From: Frigoribacterium sp. CFBP 13712
GTDB taxonomy: Bacteria > Actinomycetota > Actinomycetes > Actinomycetales > Microbacteriaceae
Reading direction: 5' to 3'
Assembly (NCBI RefSeq): GCF_014842255.1
Contig: NZ_JACYVH010000006.1
Location: forward strand, 1-64,000
DNA length: 64,000 bases
The stretch's first letter is position 1; each line of letters opens with the position of its first letter. The position numbers were made by a program, and so were the translations under genes. Positions 42,814 through 51,102 of this stretch are shown here, one piece after another. The notes under the pieces were generated by a model. It saw only the letters and a program-made list of their open reading frames with translations, was not told the DNA's origin and searched no databases.

Positions 42814-44139
42814 GTGCGCCTCCGGAACCCCCTCGATCGCGAGATCGTCCGACTGGCCCTGCCGGCCCTCGGCGCGCTGATCGCCGAGCCGCTGTTCCTG
42901 CTGACCGACACGGCCCTGATCGGGCATCTCGGGTCGGTGCCGCTGGCGGGCCTGGGGGTCGCCGGGGTCATCCTGCAGACCGCGCTCGGGCTGCTGATCT
43001 TCCTGGCGTACGCGACGACGCCGACGGTGGCGAGGAGGCTCGGCGCCGGTGACCGCGCCGGTGCCATCCGGGCCGGCGTGGACGGGCTCTGGTTCGCGCT
43101 GCTGCTCGGCGTGGTGCTCGCCGTCGTGGGGGCGTTCACGGCACCCGCGCTCGTGGGGCTGTTCGGCACGGAGCCGGCCGTCGAAGCCGCCGCGACGACC
43201 TACCTCACAGTGTCGATGATCGGGCTGCCGGGCATGCTGATCGTCATCGCCGCGACGGGGCTGCTGCGCGGGCTGCAGGACACCCGCACCCCGCTGATCG
43301 TCGCCGGTCTCGGGTTCGCCGCGAACGCGGGCCTGAACGCCGTGTTCATCTACGGTCTCGGCTGGGGCGTCGCCGGCTCGGCCGCCGGCACGGTCGTGGC
43401 GCAGTGGGGCATGGCGGCCGTCTACGTCGTCATCGCCGTGCGGGCGGCCCGCGCCGTGGGCGCCGACCTGCGCCCGGGGCTCGCGGGGGTCGGACGCACC
43501 GCCCGGTCGGGCGCGTGGCTGCTGGTGCGGAACGCGAGTCTTCGGGTCGCGATGATCGCGACCGTGGCGACCGCCGCCTCCTCGGGGGTGACGGGGTTGG
43601 CGACGATCCAGATCGCGTTGACGCTGTTCAGCACGCTCGCGTTCGCGCTCGACGCCCTGGCGATCGCCGGGCAGGCGATGATCGGGCACTCGCTCGGCGC
43701 CGGCGACCGCGACCGCGTTCGGGCCGTCACCCGGCGCCTGATGGTGTTCGGGGTCGGCGGCGGGGTGCTGCTCGGCGGGCTCGTCGCGGCGCTGTCGGGC
43801 GTGCTCGGGCCGGTGTTCACGACCGACGAGGGCGTGCGGGCGCTGCTGCCCGGCGTGGTGCTCGCGATGGCCGTCGGCATCCCGCTGGCCGGTTTCGTCT
43901 TCGTGCTCGACGGGGTGCTGCTCGGCGCGGGCGACGCCCGGTACCTCGCGCTGGCCGGGATCGTGAACGTGGTCGTGTACCTGGCGATCCTCGTGCCGGT
44001 CGAACGCACCGTGGGCGACGGAGTGGGATCGACCGTGGCGTTGTGGCTCGCGTTCGGGCTGGGCTACATCGGCATCCGCGCCGTCACGCTCGGGGTGCGG
44101 GCCGCGGGGTCGCGCTGGATGGTGGTCGGGGCGCGCTGA
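42814..44139 (+). CDS. MATE-family efflux transporter (DinF group)
   Basis: A 441-residue polytopic exporter with twelve helices in two pseudo-repeats. LTDTALIGHLGSVPLAGLGV in TM1-2 and GLLRGLQDTRTPL between TM4 and TM5 are DinF/NorM signatures. It probably exports cationic compounds or oxidised species with Na+ or H+. The GTG at 42814 follows the UraA stop directly. Its partnership with a nucleobase permease has no obvious functional logic. Confidence 0.93.
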   Translation: MRLRNPLDREIVRLALPALGALIAEPLFLLTDTALIGHLGSVPLAGLGVAGVILQTALGLLIFLAYATTPTVARRLGAGDRAGAIRAGVDGLWFALLLGVVLAVVGAFTAPALVGLFGTEPAVEAAATTYLTVSMIGLPGMLIVIAATGLLRGLQDTRTPLIVAGLGFAANAGLNAVFIYGLGWGVAGSAAGTVVAQWGMAAVYVVIAVRAARAVGADLRPGLAGVGRTARSGAWLLVRNASLRVAMIATVATAASSGVTGLATIQIALTLFSTLAFALDALAIAGQAMIGHSLGAGDRDRVRAVTRRLMVFGVGGGVLLGGLVAALSGVLGPVFTTDEGVRALLPGVVLAMAVGIPLAGFVFVLDGVLLGAGDARYLALAGIVNVVVYLAILVPVERTVGDGVGSTVALWLAFGLGYIGIRAVTLGVRAAGSRWMVVGAR

Positions 44140-44221
44140 GCACCTCGGCAGCAGCGGGGGCGCTCCGCACGTCCGTCCAGCCCACGACCAGGAGACTGCG
44201 CGATGTGTAGCGTCTCCTCTC

Positions 44222-44692
44222 GTGCCTTCCTTCGACGAGACCCCGCTGCGTGACCGCCACTTCGACGACTACCGGCCCGGCGACGGTGGGACGTACGGCC
44301 CCGTCGAGGTCACCGAGAGCTCCATCGTGGGCTTCGCGGCCGACTTCGACCCGCACACCATGCACCTGGATCCCCTCGGCGCGGCCGACGGCCCCTTCGG
44401 CGGGCTGATCGCCAGCGGCTGGCACACGACAGCCGTGATGATGCGGCTGATGGTCGACAACTTCTTGAACGAGCGGACCAGCCTCGCGTCTCCCGGCGTC
44501 GACGAGCTGCGCTGGCACCTGCCCGTCCGCCCCGGCGATCTGCTACGCGCGCGGTTCACGGTGCTCGAGGCCCGCCCGTCGCGGACCAAGCCCGACCGCG
44601 GCATCGTCCGCACCCGCATCGAGATGCTGAATCAGCGCGACGAGGTCGTCATGTCGCAGGTGATGATGAACCTGATCCGCCGCCGCGCCTAG
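44222..44692 (+). CDS. MaoC-like hot-dog dehydratase/hydratase
   Basis: A 156-residue hot-dog-fold protein. The hydratase-like motif ADFDPHTMHLD supplies the Asp/His pair, followed by GPFGGLIASGWHTTAVMMRL, the MaoC helix. The role is probably hydration of an enoyl-CoA or mesaconyl-type substrate. The GTG at 44222 follows TAGCGT (44208) at near-leaderless spacing. It is a single gene ending 43 bp before a family-A palindrome. Confidence 0.9.
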   Translation: MPSFDETPLRDRHFDDYRPGDGGTYGPVEVTESSIVGFAADFDPHTMHLDPLGAADGPFGGLIASGWHTTAVMMRLMVDNFLNERTSLASPGVDELRWHLPVRPGDLLRARFTVLEARPSRTKPDRGIVRTRIEMLNQRDEVVMSQVMMNLIRRRA

Positions 44693-44734
44693 GGGGTCGG
44701 CGCCTGCCCGCGTCCCTCCCGTGAGCACGGTGGG

Positions 44735-44774
44735 CAGAAGACGCCCTTCGCTGCGCCGGGAAGGGCGTCTTCTG
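44735..44774. repeat. Palindromic repeat family A, distant copy 4
   Basis: CAGAAGACGCCCTTC (44735-44749) pairs perfectly with GAAGGGCGTCTTCTG (44760-44774). The word set matches family A copies at 6.5 kb, 38 kb away. It sits between two convergent stop codons. Confidence 0.9.
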
Positions 44775-44787
44775 ACCAGGGTGGGCG

Positions 44788-45375
44788 TCAGTCGGGCGGA
44801 GCGACGCCGGGCGGCTCGGCGCCGGCCTCGAGCCGGGCGACGGCGCGGGCGATGCGGCCGACCCGCGCCTCCTCGGTGGGTGCCGTCAGCACCGGATGCA
44901 TGACCGAATAGCGGGCCGACCGGCTCAGCCCGGCGAACGCCTGGGAGGCGCGGGTCGAGTCCGCGAGCGCAGCCGCCAGGTCGACGGGCGGCTCCATGTC
45001 GGCCTGGCCCGCGTAGGCGCGATCCCAGCGTCCGTCGGCCTTCGCCCGGTCGATCTCGGCCTGGCCCCGCGGGCGCATCCGGCCCGAGTCGACCAGCCGC
45101 GCGACGTGGTCGACGTTGCGCATCGACCAGATCGAGCGTGCTCGACGCGGGGTGAAGTGCTGCTGGAAGGTCGCCTCGTCGATGGCGTTGCGGCGCCCGT
45201 CGATCCACCCGCTGCAGAGCGCCTCGTCGAGCGCCTCGGCGTAGGTGAGCGACGTGGGGCTCGACGTGCCCTTCTTCGCGAGCACGAGACGCACGCCGTC
45301 CGAGGTCGCCTCGTGGGCGTCGAGCCAGGCCCGCCAGGCGGCGGCGTCGAGCACGGTGAGGCGGTCGTCGCTCAT
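44788..45375 (-). CDS. YdeI/OmpD-associated family protein
   Basis: A 195-residue protein. AWLDAHEATSDGVRLVLAKK, SLTYAEALDEALCSGWIDG and FTPRRARSIWSMRN are the recognised conserved blocks of this family (bacteriocin-protection/YdeI type), whose biochemical role is unknown. The ATG at 45375 (MSDDRLTV) gives full family length. An exact 17-mer copy (44860) is read in frame as PTEEARVGR near the C-terminus. Confidence 0.87.
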   Translation of the reverse strand: MSDDRLTVLDAAAWRAWLDAHEATSDGVRLVLAKKGTSSPTSLTYAEALDEALCSGWIDGRRNAIDEATFQQHFTPRRARSIWSMRNVDHVARLVDSGRMRPRGQAEIDRAKADGRWDRAYAGQADMEPPVDLAAALADSTRASQAFAGLSRSARYSVMHPVLTAPTEEARVGRIARAVARLEAGAEPPGVAPPD

Positions 45376-45436
45376 GTCTCCCTCTCGGGGCCGGGTCCGT
45401 CGGCGAGTGGCGACCCGCGCCTCCTCGGCTCCGTGG

Positions 45437-45715
45437 TCAGTCGGCGGCGGGCGCCTCGACGGCGCGCAGGGCGGTGACGACCTGTTCGAGGAACGCGTCG
45501 ACCTGATCCTGGTCGTACCCTTCGCGGAACTTCGTCGGCTGGAACCTCGCCGCGACGACCTCGTCGGCGGTGAGGGGGCCCGGGCCGCGCCCCTGCTCGA
45601 CCGCCGCGAACGTCGCGGTGATCTTGTCGAGCAGATCGTCGACCTGATCCTGGTCGTAGCCCTCCCGGAATCGGGTCGGTGTGAATCTCGTCGCGACGAC
45701 GTCCTGTGCGAGCAT
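45437..45715 (-). CDS. Mini-protein of two DivIVA-type repeats
   Basis: A 92-residue protein made of two similar units: FTPTRFREGYDQDQVDDLLD and FQPTKFREGYDQDQVDAFLE. These match the short N-terminal DivIVA-like repeat (DivI1A) that in DivIVA/Wag31 binds membranes of negative curvature. There is no long coiled coil, so it cannot polymerise as Wag31 does. The ATG at 45715 follows AGGGGGAGAC. A role in polar growth or septum placement is inferred only. It lies downstream of the arabinosidase operon on the same strand, with a 66-bp gap. Confidence 0.87.
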   Translation of the reverse strand: MLAQDVVATRFTPTRFREGYDQDQVDDLLDKITATFAAVEQGRGPGPLTADEVVAARFQPTKFREGYDQDQVDAFLEQVVTALRAVEAPAAD

Positions 45716-45781
45716 GTCTCCCCCTCGTTCGTGCCTCGATACTCCCACGGGTCGCGGCCTGCCACGCTCGCGGCCCGGGGG

Positions 45782-47746
45782 TCAGGCCGTGGGCAGCCAG
45801 ACGCGCATCGTCGAGGGCCCGCGGTTCGCCCACGAGGCGTACGGCACGAGGTCGACGCGGCCCAGGGGCACGACCCGCCCGCCGGACTCCCCGTAGGGCC
45901 AGTCGACCGTCTCGTCGGCGAATCGGGCGATGTCGACGGAGGCGCCGGTCGCGGTGGTCTCCAGGGTCGCGCCGGTGTCGACCACGACGTCGTTCACGTC
46001 TCCGCTCGGCAGATCGGTCGACTCGAGCACGAGCACCAGCGGGCCCCGCTGCACGGCGACCTGCCCTCGGACGGCGTCGATGCGCGGGTCGGGGGTGACC
46101 CAGCGCGCCTCGAGCGGGAACTCGACGGTCACGACGTCGCCTGCGCGGAACCGCCCGGAGACGGTCGTCGTGCGCCCGACGCGCACGTCCGCGGCCCCGC
46201 CGGCCGGAGCCTCGCCGACCCCACCACCACGCCCGACCCGCGCCGACCCGGCCCACGACGGGATGCGCAGGTCGAGCTCGACCTCGCGCCCCGTGTCCTC
46301 GCGCCAGGTGACGGTCACGTCGCCCGCGTACGGGTAGCCGCTCCGCACCGAGACCGCGACGACCGTGCCGTCGGCGAGCGCGGTGTCGACGTCGTAGTCG
46401 CCGTACTGGTGCAGCTGCAGCCCGCCGGGCGTCGTCGTCGCGAAGGTCGACTCGAGGCTCGCCAGCGTGCGCGCCACGTTCGTCGGGCAGCACGACACCT
46501 CGAACCAGGGGGCCCTGAGACTCGAGAGGGCGCGCGCGTTCAACGCGGCCTCGTCGGGCGCGACGCCGTCGGTGCGCTGGTGCAGCGTGTTCGTGTAGAA
46601 GAACGCGCGGCCGTCGTCACGGGGTGAGGCCATCACGTTGTTCAGCAACGTGCGCTCGATCAGGTCGGCGTACCGGGGGTCGGCGTCCTGCAGCAGCAGC
46701 CGCCACGACAGCATGTTCGACGCGATGCCCGCGCAGGTCTCGGAGTACGCGCGGTCGGGCGGCAGCTCGAAGTCGGCGCCGTACGACTCGTCCTGATGGT
46801 GCGACCCCATGCCGCCGGTCACGTAGGTGCGTCGCGCGACGGTCGCCTCCCACTGACGGCGGACGGCGTCGGCGAGCTCGGCGTCGCCCGTCTCGACCGC
46901 GACGTCGAGCGCACCGGCGGCCAGATACAGCGCCCTGACCGAGTGACCCCGCAGCACGTCGGCGTCGCGCACCGGCACGTCGTCCTGGAAGTACTCCGGC
47001 CCGTACTCGATCGGTGCGAGCAGCCCGTGGCCGCGACGCTCGACGAAGAGGCGGGCGAGCTCGACGTGACGGGGCTCGTCGAGCGCCCGACCCAGCTCGA
47101 CCAGGGCGACCTCGATCTCGGGGTGCCCGCAGACGGCGACCCGCCCCTCCGGCCCGAACGCCTCCCAGAGGTGATCGGCCAGGCGGCGCGCGACGTCGAC
47201 GAGCGCGCTGTCGAGACCGGAGCGCGCCGCCGCGACGGCCGCCTGGATCAGGTGCCCGAAGCTGTAGAGCTCGTGCCCCCACTCGAGGTTCGAGTAGCGC
47301 GCCGGCTGCCAGGGGCGACCGAAGCTGGTGTGCAGGTAGCCGTCGTCGTCCTGCGCCGAGGCGACGCGCGAGACGAGTCGGTCGTAGCGGGCCGCCAGGT
47401 CGGCGTCGTGCGACCGGCCGAGCTCCCACGCCATGCCCTCGAGCAGCTTGTAGACCTCGCTGTCGACGAACTCGATGCCGGAGTGCTCCCAGCCGGTCTC
47501 GCTCGACGCCGCCCGGTCGAAGTTGGCCGTCCAGCCGATGCGCTCCATCCAGTCCTCGCAGTGCTGCAGCACCACGTGGGCGTTGAGCTGCTGCTTCTCG
47601 AACCAGTAGCCGCCGGTCAGACGGATCTCGCTCGAGTCGAGGGGGGTCAGCGCCGAGCTGCGCGGGGCGACGGGGCCGCCGTGGGCGGACGTCGAGGTCT
47701 GGACGGTGGTCACGGGGATGCTCCTCGAGGGGTGGGTGGCGGTCAT
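45782..47746 (-). CDS. GH127 beta-L-arabinofuranosidase-family hydrolase
   Basis: A 654-residue cytoplasmic glycosidase of GH127 (formerly DUF1680), which releases L-arabinofuranose from arabinosides. The cysteine nucleophile lies in FEVSCCPTNVART (about 418-421), and the acid/base Glu is in YSETCAGIASNM (about 335). TYVTGGMGSHHQDE and NLEWGHELYSFGHLI are also conserved. No signal peptide is seen, so substrates are imported as oligosaccharides by the ABC system directly upstream. RBS AAGGA precedes the ATG. Confidence 0.93.
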   Translation of the reverse strand: MTATHPSRSIPVTTVQTSTSAHGGPVAPRSSALTPLDSSEIRLTGGYWFEKQQLNAHVVLQHCEDWMERIGWTANFDRAASSETGWEHSGIEFVDSEVYKLLEGMAWELGRSHDADLAARYDRLVSRVASAQDDDGYLHTSFGRPWQPARYSNLEWGHELYSFGHLIQAAVAAARSGLDSALVDVARRLADHLWEAFGPEGRVAVCGHPEIEVALVELGRALDEPRHVELARLFVERRGHGLLAPIEYGPEYFQDDVPVRDADVLRGHSVRALYLAAGALDVAVETGDAELADAVRRQWEATVARRTYVTGGMGSHHQDESYGADFELPPDRAYSETCAGIASNMLSWRLLLQDADPRYADLIERTLLNNVMASPRDDGRAFFYTNTLHQRTDGVAPDEAALNARALSSLRAPWFEVSCCPTNVARTLASLESTFATTTPGGLQLHQYGDYDVDTALADGTVVAVSVRSGYPYAGDVTVTWREDTGREVELDLRIPSWAGSARVGRGGGVGEAPAGGAADVRVGRTTTVSGRFRAGDVVTVEFPLEARWVTPDPRIDAVRGQVAVQRGPLVLVLESTDLPSGDVNDVVVDTGATLETTATGASVDIARFADETVDWPYGESGGRVVPLGRVDLVPYASWANRGPSTMRVWLPTA

Positions 47747-47750
47747 GTCG

Positions 47751-48632
47751 TCAGTCCTTCACGGCGCCTGCGGTGACACCGGCGGCCACGTAGCGCTGGG
47801 CGACGACGAGCAGGACGGTGGCGGGGATGGAGGCGACGACGGCGGTGGCCATGATCGAGTTCCACTCCTGGTTGTTGTTGCCGATGTAGCGGTAGATGCC
47901 GAGGGTGATCGTCTGCGCGTCGCCGCCGCTGTTGAGCGTCGACGAGAAGACGAAGTCCGACCAGGCCCAGAGGAACGCGAAGAGTCCGACGGTGACCGCC
48001 GAGTTGCGGCTGACGGGCAGCACGATCGAGATGAAGGTCCGCCAGGCGCCGGCGCCGTCGAGCTTCGCGGCACTCATCAGCTCGTCGGGGATCCCCCGCA
48101 TGAAGGCGGTGAAGATCAGCACCCCGAACGGCACCGCGAGCGTCGAGTCGGCGATGACCAGCCCCCACCACTCGTCGAGGATCCCGAGGTTCAGGTAGAT
48201 CGCGTAGAAGCCCATGGCCATGATCACCTGCGGGATCATCTGCGCGACCAGCAGGACGAAGCTCAGCGCGCCTCCTCCCCGGGGTCGCAGCTTCGCGAGC
48301 GAGTACGCGGCCGGGGCGGCGAGCGCGATCGTCACGACCACGGTGCCGATCCCCACCAGCAGACTCGTGCCGAGGTACGGCAGCTGGTCGGCGACCACGG
48401 CCCGGTAGCCGTCGAGCGTCGGCGCGGCGGGGAACCACGACGGCGGGCTCTGCCGCATCTGCGCGGTCGGGGTGAGCGAGACGTTGATCATCCAGTAGAT
48501 CGGGAACAGCATGATCGCGGTGAGGACGACGCCGATCACGGTGGTGGCGAGACTGCGACGACCGGCTCTCCCCGAGGAGGCGCGGCGCGCCTCCGATCGG
48601 GGGGCCGCGGCGGGGCGGACGGCGGTGGTCAT
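47751..48632 (-). CDS. Carbohydrate ABC permease, MalG type
   Basis: A 293-residue inner-membrane permease with six helices. The EAA loop SAAKLDGAGAWRTFISIVLP contacts the ATPase. MFPIYWMINVSLTPTAQM is typical of CUT1 MalG proteins. The start overlaps the MalF-type gene by 4 nt (ATGA), and GH127 begins 4 bp after its stop. The locus encodes no ATPase, so a shared MsmK-like ATPase elsewhere must energise it. Confidence 0.93.
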   Translation of the reverse strand: MTTAVRPAAAPRSEARRASSGRAGRRSLATTVIGVVLTAIMLFPIYWMINVSLTPTAQMRQSPPSWFPAAPTLDGYRAVVADQLPYLGTSLLVGIGTVVVTIALAAPAAYSLAKLRPRGGGALSFVLLVAQMIPQVIMAMGFYAIYLNLGILDEWWGLVIADSTLAVPFGVLIFTAFMRGIPDELMSAAKLDGAGAWRTFISIVLPVSRNSAVTVGLFAFLWAWSDFVFSSTLNSGGDAQTITLGIYRYIGNNNQEWNSIMATAVVASIPATVLLVVAQRYVAAGVTAGAVKD

Positions 48633-49603
48633 GACTGGTCCTGCTTCCTCTGCACGCGCAGGTAGACGAAGCCGCAGACGAGGGCCATGACGATCAGCAG
48701 GTTGCCGACGGCCGCGGCCGGTCCGAAGGAGGGGAGGGTGGAGCCGAAGCCGAGCTGGTACGACCAGATGGCGAAGGTGGTCGAGGCGTCGCCGGGGCCG
48801 CCCCGCGTCATGATCCAGATGATGTCGAAGACCTTCAGCGTGTAGACGAGACCGAGCAGGATCGTGATGGCCGACACCGGCCGCAGCAGGGGGAACGTGA
48901 TGCGCCAGAAGACCTGCCAGGCGTTCGCGCCGTCGAGGGCGGCGGCCTCGTAGATGTCGCCCGAGATGTTCTGCAGCCCGCTGTAGAGGATCACGAGGTT
49001 GAACGGGATGCCGATCCAGATGTTGGCGATGATGACGCTGGTCAGAGCCCACTGCGGCGAGGTGAGCCAGTTCACCTGGTCGCCGCCGAGGGTGCGGATC
49101 ACCGAGTTGACGACGCCGCTCTCGCTGTTGAGCATCCACGACCAGGTCGACGCGCTGACGATCAGGGGGAGGAGCCACGGCACGAGGAACAGCGCCCGGA
49201 GCGTCGCCGAGAGCGGGAACCTCTGGAAGAAGAACACCGCGAGCGCCATGCCGATCGAGAACTGGAATGCGATCGAGATGCCGGTGAACAGCAGGGTGTT
49301 GATCAGCGCCGGCCCGAAGGTCGGGCTGGTGAAGACGTCGGCGAAGTTCTCGAACCCGATGAAGGGCGCGTTCCCGTCGATGAACGAGCGGACCGTGTAG
49401 TCGTGCGTCGACAGGTCGACGTTGCGGACCAGCGGCCAGACGTAGAAGACGGCGAGGTAGGCGACGACCGGGGCGAGGAACGCCCAGGCGGCCAGCTGCC
49501 CCGTGTCGGGGCGGCGCCTGCGGGTGGGGCCGGCGGGGGCGGGCGTGCTGCCCGTCCCCGCCGGGGACACGGCCTCACGACGTTCCATCGTGTCGGTGCT
49601 CAT
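48629..49603 (-). CDS. Carbohydrate ABC permease, MalF type
   Basis: A 324-residue CUT1 permease with six helices. WAFLAPVVAYLAVFYVWPLV opens the membrane domain after a 35-residue Pro-rich tail. The EAA loop is EAAALDGANAWQVFWRITFP. It lies between the binding-protein gene and the MalG-type gene and forms the heterodimer with the latter. Confidence 0.93.
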   Translation of the reverse strand: MSTDTMERREAVSPAGTGSTPAPAGPTRRRRPDTGQLAAWAFLAPVVAYLAVFYVWPLVRNVDLSTHDYTVRSFIDGNAPFIGFENFADVFTSPTFGPALINTLLFTGISIAFQFSIGMALAVFFFQRFPLSATLRALFLVPWLLPLIVSASTWSWMLNSESGVVNSVIRTLGGDQVNWLTSPQWALTSVIIANIWIGIPFNLVILYSGLQNISGDIYEAAALDGANAWQVFWRITFPLLRPVSAITILLGLVYTLKVFDIIWIMTRGGPGDASTTFAIWSYQLGFGSTLPSFGPAAAVGNLLIVMALVCGFVYLRVQRKQDQS

Positions 49604-49681
49604 GGTGCTCCTGTCGTCGTTCGGCGGTGTCGCGGTGGTGCGGTGCTGCGGGTGGTGCCGGTGCTGCGCGGCGGCGGCGTG

Positions 49682-50938
49682 CTAATCGGTGGCGGAGGAC
49701 GCGGCGGTCTGCGCCTCCTTCAGGGCCTCCTCGGGGCTCGCCGAGCCGCTGAGGCTGTTCTGCACGGCCTTCCAGAGCTGCTCCGAGATCTTCGGGTAGT
49801 CCGTGCCGAGGTCGTCGCTGGTGCGCCCCTTGGCCTCGCCGACCGCGGTGACCCAGGGCTCGAGGTCGGGATCGGCGGCGAGCTGCGCCTCCTGGGCGTC
49901 CTTCGTCGGGGCGACGTACGACAGGGTCGTGTCGGTCGCGACGAGGTTGTCGGTGCTCGTGAGGCAGGCCTGGATCTTCTCGCTGACCTCGTAACGGGCG
50001 TCGTCGCTCTGCACGGGCACGGTCAGGAACTCGCCGCCGGTCGGTGCGGGGGCCGCGCCGCCGTCCTTCGAGGGGATCGAGATGATGCCGTAGTCGATGT
50101 CGGACGCCTTGATGCCCGCGAGCTGCCAGGTGCCGTTCTCGCCGAACGCGTACTCGCCGGTCATGAACTCCTGCCACGTCGTGGTCTGGGTGTTGTTGAT
50201 CACCGAGTTGGGGGCGTACCCCTGCTCGAGCCAGCCCGTCCAGAGGTCGAGGGCCGAGACGGCGTCGTCGGAGTCGAGCTCGGTCAGGTCGGCCCCGCTG
50301 CCCCAGTACCAGGGGAGGAACTGGAAGCTGCCCTCCTCCGTGCCTATGGCCGAGAACGTGATGCCCTTCTTGCCCACCGCCGTGACCTTCTCGAGGGCGC
50401 TCGTCAGGGAGTCCCAGTCGGTGATCGACGCCGGGTCGACGCCCGCCTCGTCGAGGATCGCCTTGTTGTAGTAGAGCGCCAGGGTGTTGGCCCCGATCGG
50501 AACGCCGTAGGTCTTCCCGTCGACCTGACCCGCGGCGAGGATGTTCTCCTCGATGTCGGCCGTGTCGGCACCGGTCTCGTCGGTGTCGGTCAGCAGACCC
50601 GCCTCGGCGAGGGTCGAGACCACCGGGTTGTCGACGAGCAGCAGGTCGGGGCTGTTGCCCTGCTGACCGGCGAGGAGCGCCTTGCTCGTCAGGTCGGAGG
50701 TGTCGTAGCCGGTCCGCTCGATGGTGACGCCGGCCTCGGTGCCGCACGACTCGACGAGCTTCGTCCAGTCGGACGTGCCGTCGAACTGGGGGTACGGGTC
50801 CCAGAAGGTGTAGGTGCCGGTGGCCGCGTCGCCGCCGGCGGACGAGCCGCCACCGGAGCAGCCGGTGAGGGCGAGCGAGACCGCTGCGAGCCCGACGAGC
50901 GCGACGGCGGCCTTCTTGCTGTGGAAGGGGGAGATCAC
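49682..50938 (-). CDS. Carbohydrate-binding lipoprotein of an ABC importer
   Basis: A 418-residue extracellular solute-binding protein, family 1. The lipobox LALTGC (C27) anchors it by lipidation; YTFWDPYPQFDGTSDWTKLV opens the first lobe. The GTG start at 50938 follows GAGGAAC. It is the first gene of the binding protein-permease-permease-GH127 operon and probably binds an arabinose-containing oligosaccharide. The divergent LacI regulator and operator 90 bp upstream suggest induction by that sugar. Confidence 0.93.
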   Translation of the reverse strand: MISPFHSKKAAVALVGLAAVSLALTGCSGGGSSAGGDAATGTYTFWDPYPQFDGTSDWTKLVESCGTEAGVTIERTGYDTSDLTSKALLAGQQGNSPDLLLVDNPVVSTLAEAGLLTDTDETGADTADIEENILAAGQVDGKTYGVPIGANTLALYYNKAILDEAGVDPASITDWDSLTSALEKVTAVGKKGITFSAIGTEEGSFQFLPWYWGSGADLTELDSDDAVSALDLWTGWLEQGYAPNSVINNTQTTTWQEFMTGEYAFGENGTWQLAGIKASDIDYGIISIPSKDGGAAPAPTGGEFLTVPVQSDDARYEVSEKIQACLTSTDNLVATDTTLSYVAPTKDAQEAQLAADPDLEPWVTAVGEAKGRTSDDLGTDYPKISEQLWKAVQNSLSGSASPEEALKEAQTAASSATD

Positions 50939-51027
50939 AGGAGGTTCCTCTCTGAACTGCTGCGGGTGCTCCGTCAGAGAGCCGGGCCGGAGGTGCGGCG
51001 CGGGTGCTCGTCGTCGAGAACGTGAGA

Positions 51028-51043
51028 CCGAAACTGGTTTCGG
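51028..51043. promoter_or_regulatory. LacI-family operator CCGAAAC-TG-GTTTCGG
   Basis: A 7-bp perfect inverted repeat with two-base centre, matching the GAAAC-N2-GTTTC type bound by LacI/GalR proteins. It lies between the binding-protein gene and its divergent LacI regulator, in an otherwise AT-richer stretch. Confidence 0.7.
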
Positions 51044-51102
51044 GAGTGAAGTTACACGCGGCTTGGTTGCTCGTCAACGACTTTGTGAACTATTTTCGGA
51101 AC

